Origin: Maea johnstoni
Taxonomy: Eukaryota; Annelida; Polychaeta; Spionida; Magelonidae
DNA length: 64,000 bases
Direction: 5' to 3'
Assembly (NCBI GenBank): GCA_963942565.1
Contig: OZ012689.1
Location: 27,868,805 to 27,932,804, forward strand
Of this stretch, positions 11,347 to 23,547 are shown piece by piece; the stretch's first letter is position 1; every line of letters starts with the position of its first letter. The notes under the pieces are model-generated. The model searched no databases, had not been told where the DNA came from, and was given only the letters and a program-made list of their open reading frames with translations. Both the position numbers and the translations under genes were made by a program.

Positions 11347-12958
11347 ATTATAACTTTCTCAGTGGATAAAAAAGCTATAACTTTGGCACGATTTTCTCTT
11401 TTCTATTCTAATGGGATTCCACTAAAAATATGGCTTTTCCTTTCACCAGTACCAGGAGCCTTTGATTATTGATATGGTCAAAATATTCAAAAAATCAATT
11501 TGTTAGATGAATGATTTTCACATATGTATCTGGAAAAAGGCACCAAAATTAGGATGCAAATAAATGCAATTACAACAAAATAAATGCAATTTGGCCAATT
11601 TAAATCTTTTCAAAACCTTATTATCTGCTTCTCTCTATATTAAAGGTGATGCTTGCAAAGAACATGAATAAAGAGGAATATATAGGTAGCAAGAGTTTAA
11701 AATCAGAATTTTCTAAACTTGAAAGCCACCAGGTTAGAACTAGACCCTCTGCTCTCTGATATAGCAGGGTCAACCGGCCAAATAAGCTCACAACTGACCA
11801 TGAGTGGTCAAGTACTGGTCATCAGTGCTATACTGGCATCTCCATAACAGCACCCACCATACACTTAGCCCAGGATTCCTTCACCACCCCGAGATACCCA
11901 TCTAAATGTGTGGTGCCCGGGTTAATGCGACCCAGGGTAACCGTAGACAAGAATATAAGTGAAAAGGCAGATTGTGTACGGGTGGATAAAATCTCTGTAA
12001 CATTGACTTGACAGGCCCGTGCCGACCTGGCTGCCCCGGGAAGGCTTGTTGTGGCTGCAGACAAGCCCTCCCCCGGGACGACGATGCCCGATATTCCTCA
12101 AATGCCATCTAGATACTCTCGTGCCTCCTGAGGAGGAGGCCACTATGTTGTATGTAGTAGCGGAGGAAAAACACTTTCAGCGAGCTAGGAAAAACAACCA
12201 ACGAAATGCATGCACACTTCATTGAGGAAGCTCCAGCTGGAATATATAGTTGCTCTGTGGCTTCCCAACTCAGCAGGACAGGAGAACTCAGAGAACTGGG
12301 ACAAAAAGTGAAAATCTAACTAGCCAAGTTATACAAGTTACAGATAAAATATTGTAAAAGATTCTTAGCCATAAGGTATTGGCAAACATTTAAACACATC
12401 TTATTATAACTTACAATGAACAAATGTCTATGTTTAATACACTTTTTGTGCAAGTTTGGGGTTTCCTGACGTTCTCAACAAGTTTGGCCATTTTTCTTTA
12501 ATCTATAATCATAAAAACACTCATGATTTACCTTTGTATTTGGAATTTGACTAATCATGACTTTTTCAGCCATATATCTATCCTATCCTGTGATAAACCA
12601 TGAATCATGTAGCCATGGGACACCAATGCATAGATTTTAAGTGTATATGCCTCATTGGGATTGACCACTGCCAAGACAATGTTTTGAAAGGAAAGTTGCC
12701 TCCGCCTGCAGCAAACTGACCAGTAACTGACCACAATCACTCAGGGGGCTGTGGAGGTAAACATACATGCCCTTGTTTACGTTCCATATTACTTTCCTTG
12801 CCAACAGATACCATAAAGGTGTTTTCAGAGAAAACATGTACCAGTTTTAGGTGTATTAAACTAATAGCATTTTGGCATTACTGAGGAACTCTCTGCCAAA
12901 GATATGATACACTTGTTAATTACCACAACCTCCATATGGACTCGAATGGAATCTGCCA
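11347..12958. other. Non-coding stretch with a GC-rich hairpin
   Basis: It contains a run of TGACCA/TGGTCA motifs at about 11793-11821 and a GC-rich segment 12010-12140 with the hairpin annotated at 12035. Overlapping frames on both strands (11828-12225) reflect open GC-rich sequence and share no protein features. Confidence 0.4.
12035..12077. other. Strong DNA/RNA stem-loop
   Basis: CCCGGG (12035-12040) and GGCTTGT (12043-12049) pair with ACAAGCC (12061-12067) and CCCGGG (12072-12077), leaving an 11-nt loop and a small internal loop. It is not part of a recognised transposon. No tRNA or miRNA identity is claimed. Confidence 0.55.
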
Positions 12959-13085
12959 TTTAACTCATTAATGCTGGAGAGCTCCTCCAGAAATTGTAGT
13001 CTGGATCTTAGATACTTCTGACGATAGCTTTGGAATTGAGAATCATTTCCCAAAATATCATATACATGGAGAGTTGTTTGTAATA
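12959..13085 (-). mobile_element. MITE fragment, group B, reverse orientation
   Basis: Read on the minus strand, it has the group B order: CAACTCTCC, a TATTTTGGGAAATGATTCT stretch, an AAAGCTATCGTC stretch, and a terminus GCATTAATGAGTTAA that matches the GAATGGGTTAA end with changes. The other half is missing. Confidence 0.45.
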
Positions 13086-14054
13086 GCTTGAACATACTAG
13101 GCTGAAGAGACAAAGTATATAATCATGGTTTATGAAATGAGAAATTTTCAAATAAACCAATTTCAAATCAATGCTACCCACATGCTATATCTTCTTTTAA
13201 AATGTTTTCAAGTGTCACAACATGCTCATTACAGAAAAAAATAACTAGTGCATTTACTACACATCATCATAAGCTATCAGTTTATAACCTGCAGGCAAAA
13301 ATTTCAGCAAGGTACAAAAATCACTGCATATCATATCATAGGGGAGATTGGAGTGAAAATACCATGCTACCAATACAATTCCACATAACTCCCTCAAAAA
13401 AGCTGCATGAATATGATAGGGATCAGAAGTTGGCCCCCAGGGGCATATCACCCCTGCGTGTCACTGTGATATTGATGAGCACTGAACAAATAGTCCGCTT
13501 TTTAAAACCTTTGTAATGGGGTATTTTTCTTGGTATTTACGACAATCAGCTTTGGCTGCTGGCTCCGGGTTTATTGTGATAACATGTATTGTGAATGCTG
13601 ACACCTAGGTTTCTAGTTTCCTGGCCTTTACCTTGTGGGACCTGTAATTACTGGTGCCACCCTCGATGTCGCTATGCTGAGGCCGGATCGAGGAAGTTAT
13701 GATTTGGCTTAATAACAGCATTGGGGAGAACCCCTCCCCCTCCCCTTGGCCCTGAGAGCTAAGTGCGGGTCTCGGCCCTGCTGGGGGGAAAAGAAGGGTG
13801 AATGAAGGGGGCCCTAGATGCCGAGGGGCAGGGTTCAACCTTCCAGGTCCCTCACTGTGCGGGGGTAAAAGTGAACGGATCAGCCCCCTCTTTGTCTCAT
13901 TGTCCCCCAGTCATTAAAAGCGAGCAGGGGTAGGGTTACCATGAAATACGATAATCCCCCTCTACTTCAAAACAACCCAATCATTATACAGCAAAAACAA
14001 ATTTGTTTGTGTTATAACTGATAGCCTTTCAGCACTGGCCAGCAAGGAGTGTGA
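13086..14054. other. Non-coding stretch, GC-rich in the middle
   Basis: 13620-13940 is noticeably G/C-rich (CCCCTCCCCC, GGGGGGAAAAG) amid AT-rich flanks. It could be a small unmethylated island or regulatory patch. No initiator, splice or coding signal is convincing. Confidence 0.35.
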
Positions 14055-14121
14055 TAAGTATGTTATCCCCTCAGTGATAAGTGTGTTATCCCTTCAGTGA
14101 TAAAGTGTGTTATCCATTCAG
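14055..14121 (+). repeat. 23-bp tandem repeat, 3 copies
   Basis: GTGATAAGTGTGTTATCC followed by CTTCA repeats three times with one or two changes per unit. Each unit contains the inverted pair GATAA/TTATC, giving paired GATA-type motifs. Confidence 0.8.
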
Positions 14122-15636
14122 ATCTTATAAGTGCCTAATTGTTTGCATTTTTGTGGAGAAATCAGAATCAATCATCTTAGAAGGATTTCAAACTTTAATG
14201 GGATCGGTTAGGAATTCCTTACTGCCAGAAATCAACTCACAGAAATCATTACCTTAAGTTCAAAACCAATTTAGAGAATCTGAGCTAACCAGCTATCCCC
14301 ACTCGTTGAGCACCTACACATCACCTAATAGGCATACTCATATCCGGTTTGGATACAGCAAACTCAAAGCTGCTGTAGGGAGATATAAATATATAAGCAA
14401 GGATCTTAGCCTACCCTGTGCTTAGGTATAACACTTCCATGTTGAAACCACAAAATTGTTCATGACGTCAATTTCTCATCCATTAGCCATCAGACACTTT
14501 CTTTTTTTCCTTCGCTTCCATAAGACAAGCCTTACAACACAATAAGTTCAAAAACTATCAATTTACACCAGAATGTATTGATGATGTTTTGGCTGATTAT
14601 ATTTGATGTTACCAAAACGTATTTCATATGCTCAGGATACATTAAGGACAAAATATGATTTTGGGGAGCTACCAATTCTCTCGAAAAATTCGAAAGGAGA
14701 GTAGTGTTTTCCAAATTTCCAATCTTCACCATTTTCCAAAGGATGCTTTTATTGATAAGAAAAGAGTAGTAGTCATGAATGCATGAAATTAAATGTAATG
14801 AAAAATTAATAAATCAAAATGAATTAGATGAAAAAATAAAAAGATGTATACAAGCCTATGACCCCATTGCAAAGTTTTGCAATGCATAGGTTTTAATTTG
14901 AAAAGTCACGACAAGTTGATACCTTGTGAAAGAAATTTGATTGATACCAGGATTCATACCCAACTTACTCCTCTTGTATAGGCACCACACCTAGGAAATA
15001 TGAACTAAATGATAGCATTAATTGATAGGGCTCATGACCCCTTTTTACTTTTCCACATGAGGTAGTATAAAGAATGATATTCTGGCGCGTAAGTGAGAAG
15101 TTTTGGATACGGTGAGTCAGAGCTGATTAATGACACTGAGGGGCACACTGAAGGATTGAAGAAACGAAGCCAATTTGATAAAGGGGATAGGGTGAACCAT
15201 GCAGTACTTGTGTAGCGCCCATTCTCTCTGTGATAAATGGTTTTTGATTGAGCAGGGGTAGGGGTATAGGGGGGTGCTCTGACCTGACACCCTGGCAGAC
15301 AGCAGGACACTCACTTCAGGGTGGTACATGTACTCTTAGGCCAACTTCTCACAATTATCACACTCAGTTTTTTGGCTTGATACAATTTACTTAATGCATT
15401 TACCTGAAGGGTGCAGTCACAACATGAAGAAAGACCTAGCTAGGCAAAGGGGAGATCAGATATAGAAATATATATGTTATGCTGCAATTATTTGATAAAC
15501 GGGTATAGGTATATATATATAATGTAAAATGGAATTTAATGGTTAAATATGATGCACTAGTTCTATATGCACCATATGCACTATATGGTGTCTATAAGAA
15601 GGAATAAGCTGCATGTATTATACTTAAATATATCGA
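14122..15636. other. Non-coding stretch
   Basis: AT-rich. A GATTCATACCC block near 14950 faintly recalls a box B on the minus strand, but no box A partner is convincing. The frames at 14532-14732 and 15032-15329 have no recognisable features. Confidence 0.4.
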
Positions 15637-15653
15637 TGCTGCCCTCTAGTGGC
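15637..15653 (-). promoter_or_regulatory. CTCF-like binding motif
   Basis: On the minus strand this reads GCCACTAGAGGGCAGCA, a full match to the bilaterian CTCF core (CCASYAGRKGGCR plus flanks). CTCF is present in many bilaterians, so an insulator role is possible. It is unproven here. Confidence 0.5.
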
Positions 15654-16268
15654 AAAAATGTGCATCACATATTTCATGCTATAAATCAGATCTAATGCAA
15701 TGACAAGTAAGTACTTTTTAAAACACATCATTTCTTAACTCCATGTCAAATAAACAACTTCATAAAAATTCCTATAAAAGATGGATTCATGCAGAACCAC
15801 TTGACTTGGATCATTAAATAACGCTAATGTGCTCATAACTTAGAGTGGCCAGGATCTGCACCCTTTAATTATGTCTTATTAAAAACCAACAGAGATGTCA
15901 AAGTGTCTGTATGAGGGATGACAGCTTCATGCGTAAACTGCCCGCATGAAAGCCAGAAATATAAATACTGAAATCACCAGAATAGCTGAAATGCTTCAAC
16001 GATGTCAGGGTTTACGAGGGGTGTTCATTAAATAGTAGATATGTTGGGTAAATATTTCTTTATAACCTGGGGAGGCTTGGAGGGGGAGTTAACACAGCAC
16101 CTTTCACTGGCTGACCCCATACTCACATACTCTGTGCTTCGCTTCAGACGGATGTTCGCTTAGAGAAATGCTTACCTGAAAGTAAAAAAGAAACATACTG
16201 TAAGTTTTGAGATAAGACATACATTGATGCTTTTATAAATCAAAATAATCATAATAAGTGTCATTGTT
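15654..16268. other. Non-coding stretch
   Basis: Nothing supported. ACGAGGGGTGTTCATTAAAT at 16014 slightly resembles a mariner-type terminus, but no opposite end was found. Confidence 0.35.
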
Positions 16269-16323
16269 ATGTTATCCTCCTCCTCCTCCTCCTCTTCTTC
16301 TCCTCCTCTTCTTCTTCTTCTTC

Positions 16324-16375
<52 letters not shown>
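16269..16375. repeat. Compound (TCC)n(TTC)n(ATC)n microsatellite
   Basis: Three adjoining trinucleotide blocks in the order TCC, TTC, ATC. They create a spurious frame of poly-Ser then poly-His. Confidence 0.95.
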
Positions 16376-17111
16376 ATCCCTGATACATGTATACAATGCG
16401 CAACTTGCACTAAGGAATTCAGAAACCCATCTTTTAACTTCAAAGCAACTATTTCAGAACCATGTTCAGTTGTTCAGTTATGTTCACATGTTATGTAGTA
16501 ACCATACATTATGTAAAATGTATGAGGGGACCTAATTAAGGTGACTGTGAACATAAATAGGTTAATTCTATTGTTTTGTTCCACAAGACAGGTGCAGTAG
16601 CAGCCTTAAAGCAAGAGTCCTCCCAGGTAATGTTATCAATGACCCTCCAAATTGAAAGTGACATGATGTCCATCCTGCCCCAATTGGTCAATTATCAACC
16701 AATTGCTGGACGCTCAAAGCTGAATGAATTCTTCCCCAAGTCGTCCCGTAATTGGGAAGTTAACTAGCAGTAAATTATAGGCTTTAGTAATTTTGGGTCT
16801 CAGGGCCAACTGCACCTAAGCCTCTCTCCTCCCTGAAATCCTAAACCCGTCCACAAAAGACCTGGATGTCAGTTTCAGGCAAGGAACGGTATAGTGTCCT
16901 GGGGGCAGGATATTTGTACCAACCATGACCATGGTGAATCCTGTTCACCAATTCATACCTGGGACGCACACATGGTCTGACGAATATGGAAATATCTTGA
17001 TGATAAAGCAATATTTTGAGAAATAATTGACTGAAAGATGTTGTTTGTGCTTTGTTGAACAATACCACTTTAAACATTTTTCAAATACAATTGTATTCGA
17101 TGAGTTGTATT
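16376..17111. other. Non-coding stretch
   Basis: No recognised repeat. CAATTGGTCAATTATCAACCAATTG near 16680-16705 is an imperfect palindrome of low complexity. Confidence 0.35.
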
Positions 17112-17345
17112 TTAACCCATTATCACTCAGAGCAGCCAAAACAGGCCTGACGATTTTATATATATTTTTTTACCCACAGAAGCATTTTCCAGAAAACATT
17201 TAAAAGGGAAATGTTGATCAAAAGCAAAAAATCAACTCTCCTTCGAAATATTTTGTGAACGTTTGCTTTATACCCAAGTTATTTCCAAAAGTATGAGACT
17301 AGCAGACGATACTTTCCAAAGTACCTCTGAGTGTGAATGGGTTAA
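17112..17345 (+). mobile_element. TTAA-flanked piggyBac-type MITE, group A
   Basis: TTAACCCATTATCACTCAG opens and CTGAGTGTGAATGGGTTAA closes a 234-bp element. The GCCAAAACAGGCCTGACGA block, the central AACTCTCCTTCGAAATATTTT arm and the AAAGTAT...ATACTTT hairpin (17288-17315) match the copies at 4662 and 29353. No coding capacity. Confidence 0.85.
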
Positions 17346-17382
17346 GTTATCAGACCATGTGTGCACTTCGGATACAAATGTG

Positions 17383-17613
17383 TTAACCCATTCATTATGA
17401 GTATATCTTCTACAATATAGTCTGGATGGTAGGTTATTTTCCAAATTACTTGCAAATAAAGCATAAAATCAAAAAAGAATTTGAAAGAGGGTCATCTGTT
17501 CAGGTGTGAAAAACATCTCTCCTTGAAATATCTTATTAATGGCACTTTTATTTGAAAGATATCACGAAAAAAGTCATGCCCTTTTGGGTGGCTCCAAGGA
17601 TGAATAGGATAAA
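17383..17613 (+). mobile_element. TTAA-flanked MITE, group B
   Basis: It starts TTAACCCATTCATTATGAG. Near the right it has AAAGATATCACGAAAAAAG and GCCCTTTTGGG, group B hallmarks, and it ends in a decayed GATGAATAGGATAAA. It sits only 37 bp from the group A copy to its left. Confidence 0.7.
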
Positions 17614-19408
17614 GGTTATTTTACTCTTGCTCAAAAAGAACTGCCAGACGTCAACACAGATCTTGTCAATGAACAAAGATGAGGATCAAAGAAAAAATTA
17701 CCTAAACATACATGTTTCCTGACTAAAGAGAGGAATGCAATTTCATTGTCCTCTGTACAAACAAAACTTTCTCCACTAATGGCTTTCCAACACATATGCA
17801 GGTAATTTTGTAAATAGTAATGAACTTCTTCCAATCTTTAAAGAAATTACAGTTTATTTGCCTTAACTTGCTGCTGAGCTGTTTTGTACTGTTTGACTAG
17901 ATGTAAAGAATAATTGAAATAAACATGGACAGAGTCTACCCTGATTTTGGTATAAAATTAAGTACTTATGGTTTCCTATAGAAAGAGTATACATAAATTA
18001 TTGCTTGGTTTTTGGCTATATGCATCAGGGAGTTTATTTTACAGTGCTATGGTCTGTTTGTCCTCAGCTCTTTATGATTAGTGAAACCTCATTACACTCA
18101 TCTTCTACACGACTATATCACAATTTATGGCCTGCAACAGCAGCTATTACAAACAGTGAGCACACCCCCTTTAGAAAAATATATTTACACTGCAGATACC
18201 ATGTGGCAGTACAGTTCAAAAATGTGCATAACTCATAATGATTAGCCACTTCTTTATCACAAGTCAAGTCATAAACAGTTTCCATTGATTGCATGTAGTG
18301 AGCAGTAAGAGGGGGTGGGTTAAATAAGTGGAATAGCCCGACTGATGAACTTAAGGACGGACATTCTATCATCCCATCTTCACTAATTGAAACCATCCCC
18401 AACCTTGTATTTTTACTCATACTTTTCACGGCATATGATTTCTTGTAGTAACCTCTCAACACAAAAAACATGGGAGCCCATAACATATAGCATCAACTAG
18501 GCTTTAAGCATAACAAAATGTTCAGGATGAGCCTAAATGGGGAAACAATTGATTGACTTGAAATACTTAACAGCAACTACTACAGAATTGCTACATAATT
18601 ATCAAGTTTTGCTACCCATGCTCAAAGAAAGTCGCAATAATGCGTTCTGTTAAATGCTGAAATAAAAACTTTGTCCAAAAGGTGTTTTCTTAAGAAGATA
18701 TTACTTTCTTTGCGCATTGCAGGTATTCATGGGTTAACGGTTGTCCATTTCACTCTAATTTGGCAAAATGTAGAGGTCCTCTACAAATCATGTTGCAAAA
18801 TGCAAAATATGTGTTGGTTGAATTTTCACCTTTGGCCGACAAAGTTCACCTGTCAGTCTAGCTGAGCAATCAAAGGTCATTCTCCATTGGCCATGGACGA
18901 GAGCGAGTCTATTTCATCTTTAGCACATGCTCGCCAATATGGTTCCAATCTCACAAGTTGTACTCTATCACTTCAGATCTATGTAGTCTATGAATCTAGT
19001 CCCCGCCAGTACAGGGTAATGAAGGGTCACTAGGGAATATGGTAAGCCGACCTCTTTGGTGGAAAGGTCAGAGTTAGAGAGGAGTAAGCTGAGAATTATG
19101 AGGCTGTTACACTTGGGTGGTTTACTACTCAAGACTCTTAAAGCTACTCACGGAATATTCAGGTTTTCATACACTAAGAAACAGCACAGACTCAACAGAG
19201 TTTTGAATTACCACAAGCCTACTGCTAGATTGTTAAGAGTTCAAGGAAACTGGACATACTGCCTACGAAATTGCACAATACTCCCCACAAAAACCTTTCA
19301 AATTTTCGTCACTACTCAAGAATTTCTTGACAAAAAACTACAAGCTAGCAAAGCAAAGATAGGAACCCTTTAGAGTATGAATGAACAAATACTTGTGTGA
19401 CAATATAA
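17614..19408. other. Non-coding stretch with a possible MITE terminus
   Basis: The only recognisable piece is GGTATTCATGGGTTAA at 18722-18737, which looks like a right-hand TTAA-family terminus without a convincing left partner. The frame at 19056-19373 (105 codons) is basic and lacks any domain I can identify. Confidence 0.35.
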
Positions 19409-20034
<626 letters not shown>

Positions 20035-20230
20035 TTACCAGGCACCAAGTGGTCAAGTTGGTCAGGATGGTCTAATTAGTTAACAATTATTGCACCAGGT
20101 GGACAGATGGCTCTCTTCTTGTATGACACTGAAACCACTTAAGAAAGGAGGACCTTATGGTGCCACCTATGGACCATTGCTGGTACTACACCACACTAGT
20201 TGGTCAACTCAGAAGAGAATGATAACGTTT
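20035..20230 (+). repeat. Unclassified dispersed repeat, copy 1
   Basis: Aligns with 47763-47943 in order: AAGTGGTCAA, CACCAGGTGGA, GTGCCACCTATGG, CTACACCACAC and TTGGTCAACTCA. Similarity is about two thirds by eye, across about 180 bp. It lacks terminal inverted repeats, a tRNA head or a coding frame. It is either an ancient repeat or a duplicated conserved non-coding element. Confidence 0.6.
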
Positions 20231-21026
20231 TAGGGCCTGCTCCGATATATTGTCACTGGTAGTGCAGCACAAAAATGTATTTCTTCAAAGGAAAGGATGG
20301 AGGGCTGCCCCCATGGCTTGTTAGTCTGACACTATTCCTGTATTCTCTCAACACTGCACTAAATCTAGAGTTTGATCAATGAAGGTGGCATACTACTCCC
20401 TGTTTCAATCCATATATACTTTCTACCAATCACCCATTTTTCGTTGATTTCCACATTTTACTACCGATTGCTCTGTGGTGAGATATCTCAGGATACTAGG
20501 CATCATCATATCCCACCAAGCCAGAATACCAAGGAAGAATACACACGAAGGGCGTGCAGCAAATATTTGCCTGAGGAGACGAACTAGTCCCTCTATCCTA
20601 TCATTAAGTGTAATCAATTAGAGGAGATTGTTGCTAGTTGAGAGATAAATCGTTCTATTTCTCTGGGTGAGCGGGCGTCCGGCGGGATGGCTGCCCGATG
20701 TAGATGGAGATGGTCTAGTGACAATGACCCGCGCTCACCCCACCTTGTTTGTTTGTTTGCCCCTGGCCATAGTGCCTATCTTACCCTCATCAGTGATAAA
20801 CAGCCATTTATCAAGAACAGCACCTAGATGTTCCCCCACTCCCTATATGTGAACATCACGGTCCCAGGGTGAAGGGGCAGCAGGGCTGGAAGGTTATGTA
20901 AGTTAACATGTAGTGATTTGTTGCAGGAATGTTGTCTTCTAGAACATTTCATAAGTTGTGCCAAATGGGTTCAGTTTCTACATGCTTTACATCGTACAGG
21001 TATTCAAGGCCCTTATCACATACAAA
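20231..21026. other. Non-coding stretch
   Basis: GC content rises around 20660-20900. No supported coding or repeat feature. Confidence 0.35.
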
Positions 21027-21180
21027 TGATGATGATGATGATGATGATGACGATGATGATGATGATGATGATGATAACTATGGCGATAACAATGGTGATG
21101 ATGACAATAAATCTAGTGATGATGACAACTATGGCGATGATGACAATAAATCTAGTGATGATGACAACTATGGCGATGCC
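21027..21180 (+). repeat. (GATGAT)n grading into a 39-bp tandem repeat
   Basis: A GAT run (21027-21075) is followed by two near-identical 39-bp units containing GACAATAAATCTAGTGAT and GACAACTATGGCGATGAT. The frame is open, encoding Asp/Asn-rich repeats, but trinucleotide composition explains this. Confidence 0.85.
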
Positions 21181-22235
21181 AGTGACAATATTGAAGAAGA
21201 GACACATCAACCATTTGTAGAAAATGAAATTGTCAAGACACTTCCTTTCTTCTTTTTTTTCTCCACAGGCAGATGTTTATGATATTGATATGACATGGCC
21301 CACAGTTCATACGTTACACCTCCTGTGTTGATTGAAGATGATTAGTGCTATGTATTTGTGCATACCTGGGCCACACCTGAGATGCTGCTGCTGCCCAGAG
21401 GCTTTGATCTCCCCTTTGATGTCCCCCTCTGTTCTATCAAGCATGTGAGTATTGATGAACCCACCTTACACAACCCACCTCCATCCCCGCCCCGGGCTAC
21501 TACGTACGCTATACAAATAAGCACTATGGTGAAAACGACACTTTGTACTACAGTAGTAGTAGAATAGAGTTCTGTACGCTAATCATCATCAAAGTCCCCC
21601 CTGGACATGATATACTTACTTTCTCAATGAGGCGGGGCTCTTTGTCAGCTGTGTAATTTTTCAGCAGCTCTTGAGTTATTGCACTTCAAAACTTCAAGTC
21701 AGTAAAAACTGCATGTTCTCTAAACATCATTGTTACTTTTTATGATTTTTTCATGTAAAAACTCATTTTTACATAATTACCTTAATACCCAATTTGTCGA
21801 CTACTATTCATCTTCCTATCCCTATCTTTCCTAGCTGCCACTTCTTGCTATATGTCAATTTTTGCATAAATCTTGTATGAGATGTTTGAAATTTAATACT
21901 TTCTAACTCTATCGCGTTTGCCGAGGAAGATGTCTGTCCATTATTCTCCCAGCTGGCTGTTCACACCTATCAGAAACTCGTTAGTCTCCCATCAGTTCCC
22001 TGTCTCCGCCCAAAGACAAAGCCCACCTGTACGGCACTCTACCTTTGATCTTCTCAACAATTCACCTGAAACCAACACAACATCAAAGCATTCTGTGAGT
22101 CCATGGGAAGTGTCAGCTGACACATTATCCTGCCACTCTAATTTGTCTTAGCTTGTCACCTTGATTAAAGGGGAGTGAAAGGGTGCACTGTCCCTTGCTA
22201 GGGTTACTTGAGGTCTGCTATAGTTGCCACTATTC
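21181..22235. other. Non-coding stretch
   Basis: A splice-acceptor-like pyrimidine tract ending CACAG lies at about 21247-21268, but the frame after it closes within about 21 codons. No exon can be supported. Confidence 0.35.
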
Positions 22236-22460
22236 TATCAACCCACTCATGCCTAAAGATCTCTTTAACATGACTGCCATTCAAAAGTGAATTTAAAATA
22301 AATCATTTTCGAATTAAGTTCAAATTCTCACAAAATGGTTTATGAGAGTAGTTTTTAAGATCTTTAAATTTCTCCCCAAATATTTTCTTTAAAATGTTTA
22401 GGTAAAAACATTTTACAACAAAAATAGACACTAATGCTCTAAATTGCTAGTAAGGTATTC
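22236..22460 (+). mobile_element. MITE fragment, group B left half
   Basis: ATCAACCCACTCATGCCTAA resembles the group B left end. CTCCCCAAATATTTTCTTT further on resembles the central right arm. No GGGTTAA terminus follows. Confidence 0.4.
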
Positions 22461-23463
22461 ATTACATAAGACCATAAACTGGTGCTCGTTAAGGCTGAGT
22501 GCCCTGCTGAAAAAGTGGGTGGCAGATTTCTGTTTTGACTAAGCAACAACCATATTTCCTATAAAATTGATAAAAAATGTTTCACGAGCATTGTATGTGT
22601 TCAATACTGTCTTTTTGCAATCATGTGCCTTAGAATTAGGAAAAAGAGCTTTTTTCCCCTAAATGCATAGTAGTTCATTGTTAACATTATCTGCAGTTCT
22701 ATTACCAATCCTGTTCCACCGAAGCAAGGAATTCAATTAACCTTTGAATTCAGAGAGATTTTATTGAACCTCCACTCGTGCAATCACTAGTAAACCACAA
22801 ATATGTAATCCATGTTGCACCCTTTAATTACAGTGCCAGTTCAAGACAAATTGGCAATAATTACAGATATCCCTTACCTGTACATCCATCTCTTAAGTGA
22901 CACCTTAAGGATAGACTGTTTAAGGATGGTTTCTAATTAACAACTACACACCAAGATAGTGCATGTCTCCTGATGTATATAGAGAGATATTGATATGTGT
23001 GCAATGATTTTAAAACTATTTGACAGAAAGTCGTAACTCCTGTGGAGCATAACAATCAGGAATTCAAACAGTTTGCATGTATTCCTCTAATCTATTAGCA
23101 ATCATCAAAGGTGTTGCACTAGGTGTGCATCCCAGATGCAAGTTAGTTAAAGCATCCTTTAGAAAATGTTTGAAATAGTTAATTGTGGCCTTCTTCAAAT
23201 TGAATTTCCAGCATCTTTTTAATTATATTTTTTGGCAGATCATTTCCCTAAATATAATGGCATCCAGCTGACTCTTTTACAACTGATGGTTTTCAGCCTT
23301 TTAGCATGTGTAGCTTAGTTAATTAATGGTGATTTCTACTTTCCTTATTTTCCTTTTTTACTTGTTATGGGTCATGGTATATGGGAAAGAAAGCATGCCA
23401 ATGCCATTTTCCGAATGATTGAAAAATGCCTCTATACTAGACTCCAACATCAGACATTACTGA
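22461..23463. other. Non-coding stretch
   Basis: AT-rich, no recognised element or usable frame. Confidence 0.4.
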
Positions 23464-23547
23464 TTAACCCTTATGCTGCTGATAGCTAATTTGGCCAATA
23501 CAAAATGATGCGAAAATGATGTGCTTTTGATGCATTGGAAGGGTTAA
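23464..23547 (-). mobile_element. TTAA-flanked MITE, group C, short derivative
   Basis: TTAACCCTTATGCTGCTG ... GAAGGGTTAA spans only 84 bp. The left side matches the reverse complement of the group C right end (CAGCAGCATAAGGGTTAA), including AGCTAATTTGGCCAATACAAAATGATGC. About 130 bp of the group C interior is absent, so this is an internally deleted copy in reverse orientation. Confidence 0.75.

Noticed and set aside
10838-11369. Repeat protein encoded by the 113-bp units
   Set aside because: 113 is not a multiple of three, so each unit shifts frame.
14930-15000. SINE-like box B on the minus strand
   Set aside because: No box A at the right distance and no shared 3' block.
16014-16050. Mariner-like terminus (ACGAGGGGTGTTCATTAAAT)
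   Set aside because: No inverted partner or TA duplication nearby.
21027-21282. Asp-rich acidic repeat protein
   Set aside because: The 39-bp repeat derives from a GAT run; no start context, splice sites or homology support it.
21247-21320. Splice acceptor followed by a short exon
   Set aside because: The pyrimidine tract is good, but the frame closes after about 21 codons and no donor or upstream exon is found.
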